Of a DNA stretch of 64,000 bases, positions 62,464-64,000 are shown piece after piece. Position 1 is the stretch's first letter. Each line of letters begins with the position of its first letter. Location of the stretch: assembly GCA_013215505.1 (NCBI GenBank), contig JABSQZ010000009.1:1-64000 (forward strand). Direction: 5' to 3'. The stretch comes from Oceanospirillaceae bacterium (GTDB lineage Bacteria; Pseudomonadota; Gammaproteobacteria; Pseudomonadales; Balneatricaceae). A model generated the notes under the pieces. The model made no database searches. It was not told the DNA's origin and was given only the letters and a program-made list of their open reading frames with translations. The position numbers and the translations under genes are program-made.

Positions 62464-63489
62464 CTAATTGAGCTTCATGGCAACAGATGATCGAATGACC
62501 AGGTCGGGTTCGATCAGTAAGGTGCGCCCGGCTTTTCCTGGTTCTTTGATTCGTTCTATTAATGCCGTGACTGCCATGGTTGCCAGTGTGTCTTTGGGCT
62601 GATTAATGGTGGTTAACGGTGGGTTGAAGTGCGCCGAAAAAGAAATGTTATCGTAGCCAATGATAGAGAGTTGTTCAGGTATTTTAACCCCGGATTGTTG
62701 AGCTTCACTGATGGCGCCCAGTGCCATCATGTCATTGCTGATGAATACTGCACTAGGTTTATCTGCGAGGGCCAACATCTGCCGGATCGCGCTCTTGCCA
62801 CCTTCACACTCAAAATTTGATTGGATAATCCACTGTGAATTTATCCGGTGACCCGCTTCTTGCATGGCTTTCTTGAATCCCTCAAAGCGCTGTATTGCCG
62901 GTAACTTTTTAGAGGGGCCACCAATGTAACCAATATCTGCATGGCCGCATTCGATCAAATGCTGGGTTGCCATGTAGCCGCCGAGAAATGAGTTGTCTTG
63001 AATGCGGTCGAGGTAATCATCGGTCGGACCCCAGTCCATGACCACCATCGGTAAATTTCGTTGTGCGGTCAAAGTCTTAAACAAATCATGGTCATATTCG
63101 GTACACATCACCAAGATTCCATCGATACGCTTTTGCACTAGCATTTTCAGATAGGAGTCGGTTTTTTCAGGATCCCCGTCGGTGTTACAGAGCACTAGAT
63201 TGTATCCTGCTGCGTAACAGTTCTTTTCTACGGCTTTGATCAGCTCGGCGTAAAACGGGTTGAGAGTGGTAGTGACTAACATGCCTAAGCTTTTGGTGCT
63301 CTTCACTTTGAGGCTGCGTGCAACTGCGCTGGGTGCGTAATTCAGGTCTGCAACTGCGTCTAAAACCGATTTTTTGGCATCTTTAGAGACAAAGCGAGTA
63401 GCGTTTAATACATGAGAAACGGTTGTAGTTGAGACCTTTGCCTGTCTTGCCACATCTTTGATGGTAACCGACAATGTGTTCTGCTCCAC
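62464..63489 (-). CDS. rbsR: Ribose-type LacI repressor
   Basis: 341 residues. The N-terminal LacI helix-turn-helix and hinge (TIKDVARQAKVSTTTVSHVL, YAPSAVARSLKVKSTKSLGM) are followed by a type-1 periplasmic-binding-like effector domain. NPFYAELIKAVEKNCYAAGY, NLVLCNTDGDPEKTDSYLKM and MVVMDWGPTDDYLDRIQDNS, then GYDNISFSAHFNPPLTTINQ, match RbsR of enterobacteria closely. The frame begins at GTG, with gtggag context; no better start is seen. It is located behind rbsB with a ~380 bp gap lacking rbsK, so gene order differs from the usual rbsDACBKR. Confidence 0.88.
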   Translation of the reverse strand: MEQNTLSVTIKDVARQAKVSTTTVSHVLNATRFVSKDAKKSVLDAVADLNYAPSAVARSLKVKSTKSLGMLVTTTLNPFYAELIKAVEKNCYAAGYNLVLCNTDGDPEKTDSYLKMLVQKRIDGILVMCTEYDHDLFKTLTAQRNLPMVVMDWGPTDDYLDRIQDNSFLGGYMATQHLIECGHADIGYIGGPSKKLPAIQRFEGFKKAMQEAGHRINSQWIIQSNFECEGGKSAIRQMLALADKPSAVFISNDMMALGAISEAQQSGVKIPEQLSIIGYDNISFSAHFNPPLTTINQPKDTLATMAVTALIERIKEPGKAGRTLLIEPDLVIRSSVAMKLN

Positions 63490-63731
63490 TGTTAATTGAT
63501 AGATTGATTTTCAAGGGCGGTAGTCACTGCTTACCGTCTTAAAACTGCAGCTTTTGCAACAAATTTGTCACCAATAAAACTATAGCGACCAGAGAAATAT
63601 GCATTGCAGCCGCCATGTGTGCGTCTCGCAGCGAAGCTGCTAGCAATGCGCTATTAAACAATCTCAGGCAGTAGCTGCATCTACAATCTTTAGCTTAAAA
63701 CCGACCCAGATTCTAGCATGACCTTGTTCAC

Positions 63732-63770
63732 TGAACCAAACTGAACCAAACTGAACCAAACTGAACGGGA
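63732..63770. repeat. Direct repeats of actgaaccaa
   Basis: Three full units and part of a fourth of a 10-base sequence in the gap between rbsB and rbsR (63490-63868). This gap also contains a hairpin gcattgcagc/gctgctagcaatgc at 63601-63649. No gene is recognised there. Confidence 0.75.
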
Positions 63771-63868
63771 AGTTAAGCCGATGATTGACTGTCTGGTTCC
63801 CTTAGTCTGAAGCTAAAGTGGGCTCGCAACTTCGAGTTACGAGTCCGGTTGTTTATAACAGTTGTTAA

Positions 63869-64000
63869 TTAGTTGATGACCTGTAGAGGAACGGGAACGT
63901 AAGCCGCTACTTTTTTGCCGTTTAGAGTATCGACTGCAGCTTGAACACCCAGTGCACCAATCAGAGCCGGTTGTTGACCAACAGTAGCCCCCATGTCACC
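63869..64000 (-). CDS. rbsB: Ribose-type sugar-binding protein, C-terminal end
   Basis: The last 43 codons: GDMGATVGQQPALIGALGVQ, AAVDTLNGKKVAAYVPVPLQ, VIN and a stop. This corresponds to the C-terminus of RbsB-like sugar-binding proteins (ATIAQQPxxIGxxGVExAxxxLxGxKV...). The rest lies beyond the window. With rbsR downstream it belongs to a ribose uptake locus. Confidence 0.75.
   Translation of the reverse strand, partial: GDMGATVGQQPALIGALGVQAAVDTLNGKKVAAYVPVPLQVIN

Noticed and set aside
1-64000. tRNA, rRNA or tmRNA genes
   Set aside because: No T-loop (gttcgaatcc-like) with paired acceptor stem, and no rRNA-like conserved sequence, was seen on either strand by eye.

Overview
The window looks like chromosomal DNA of a free-living, probably marine gammaproteobacterium. 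The basis is the overall gene style: an RbsR/RbsB ribose locus, several LysR regulators, chemoreceptors, GGDEF-EAL signalling, REP-associated tyrosine transposases (RAYTs), a SCO1-like protein, a DUF547 protein and D-amino acid dehydrogenase. I cannot place it to genus. No rRNA, tRNA or CRISPR array was seen. The region is repeat-rich and partly decayed: many intact single genes or short operons sit between gene remnants, insertion-sequence fragments and palindromic repeats.

Layout. 0-4.4 kb is a graveyard: IS1182-type and IS66 fragments, long inverted-repeat elements, a structured hairpin element and a LysR pseudogene, around one intact periplasmic binding protein. 4.4-9.2 kb holds six or seven AT-rich solitary plus-strand genes (lipoprotein, binding protein, two overlapping unknowns, an immunity-like protein, an ankyrin protein), several separated by copies of a ~70-105 bp repeat. 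9.2-16.6 kb has a truncated ParE toxin, dispersed repeats, a SCO1-like/chemoreceptor pair, an autotransporter remnant and DUF547. 16.8-24 kb is the best ordered part: MalY/PatB aminotransferase, a YdcZ transporter, a GST/NTF2-like/FrnE-like/tautomerase operon with a divergent LysR gene, and a membrane-anchored Mrr-like nuclease. 24.8-29.8 kb has a binding protein, a LytTR regulator divergent from a secreted lectin-like protein, and a second chemoreceptor. 29.9-35.4 kb carries two intact paralogous LysR genes with two remnants of the same family, plus a response regulator-phosphatase next to the wreck of a hybrid kinase. 36-44 kb has the second structured hairpin element, a luciferase-like monooxygenase and a GGDEF-EAL gene lying between two near-identical RAYT elements. 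44-54 kb contains a binding protein fused to the remains of another, a HIT-like/EamA pair, LysR and MerR regulators, a major-facilitator transporter and a nitroreductase/MarR operon with a clear promoter-operator. 54-64 kb has two acetyltransferases, a broken GGDEF-EAL gene, a hydrolase, another binding protein, DadA, an aldehyde dehydrogenase remnant, minisatellites, RbsR and the end of RbsB.

The most interesting observation is a pair of ~265-nt elements (1755-2025 and 36866-37128). They share a short conserved core and the same nested-stem architecture, but the stems themselves have different sequences that still pair. That points to selection on a folded RNA or single-stranded DNA. Other themes are orphan periplasmic binding proteins without transporters, local amplification and decay of one LysR family, and repeats that sit exactly where genes are truncated.
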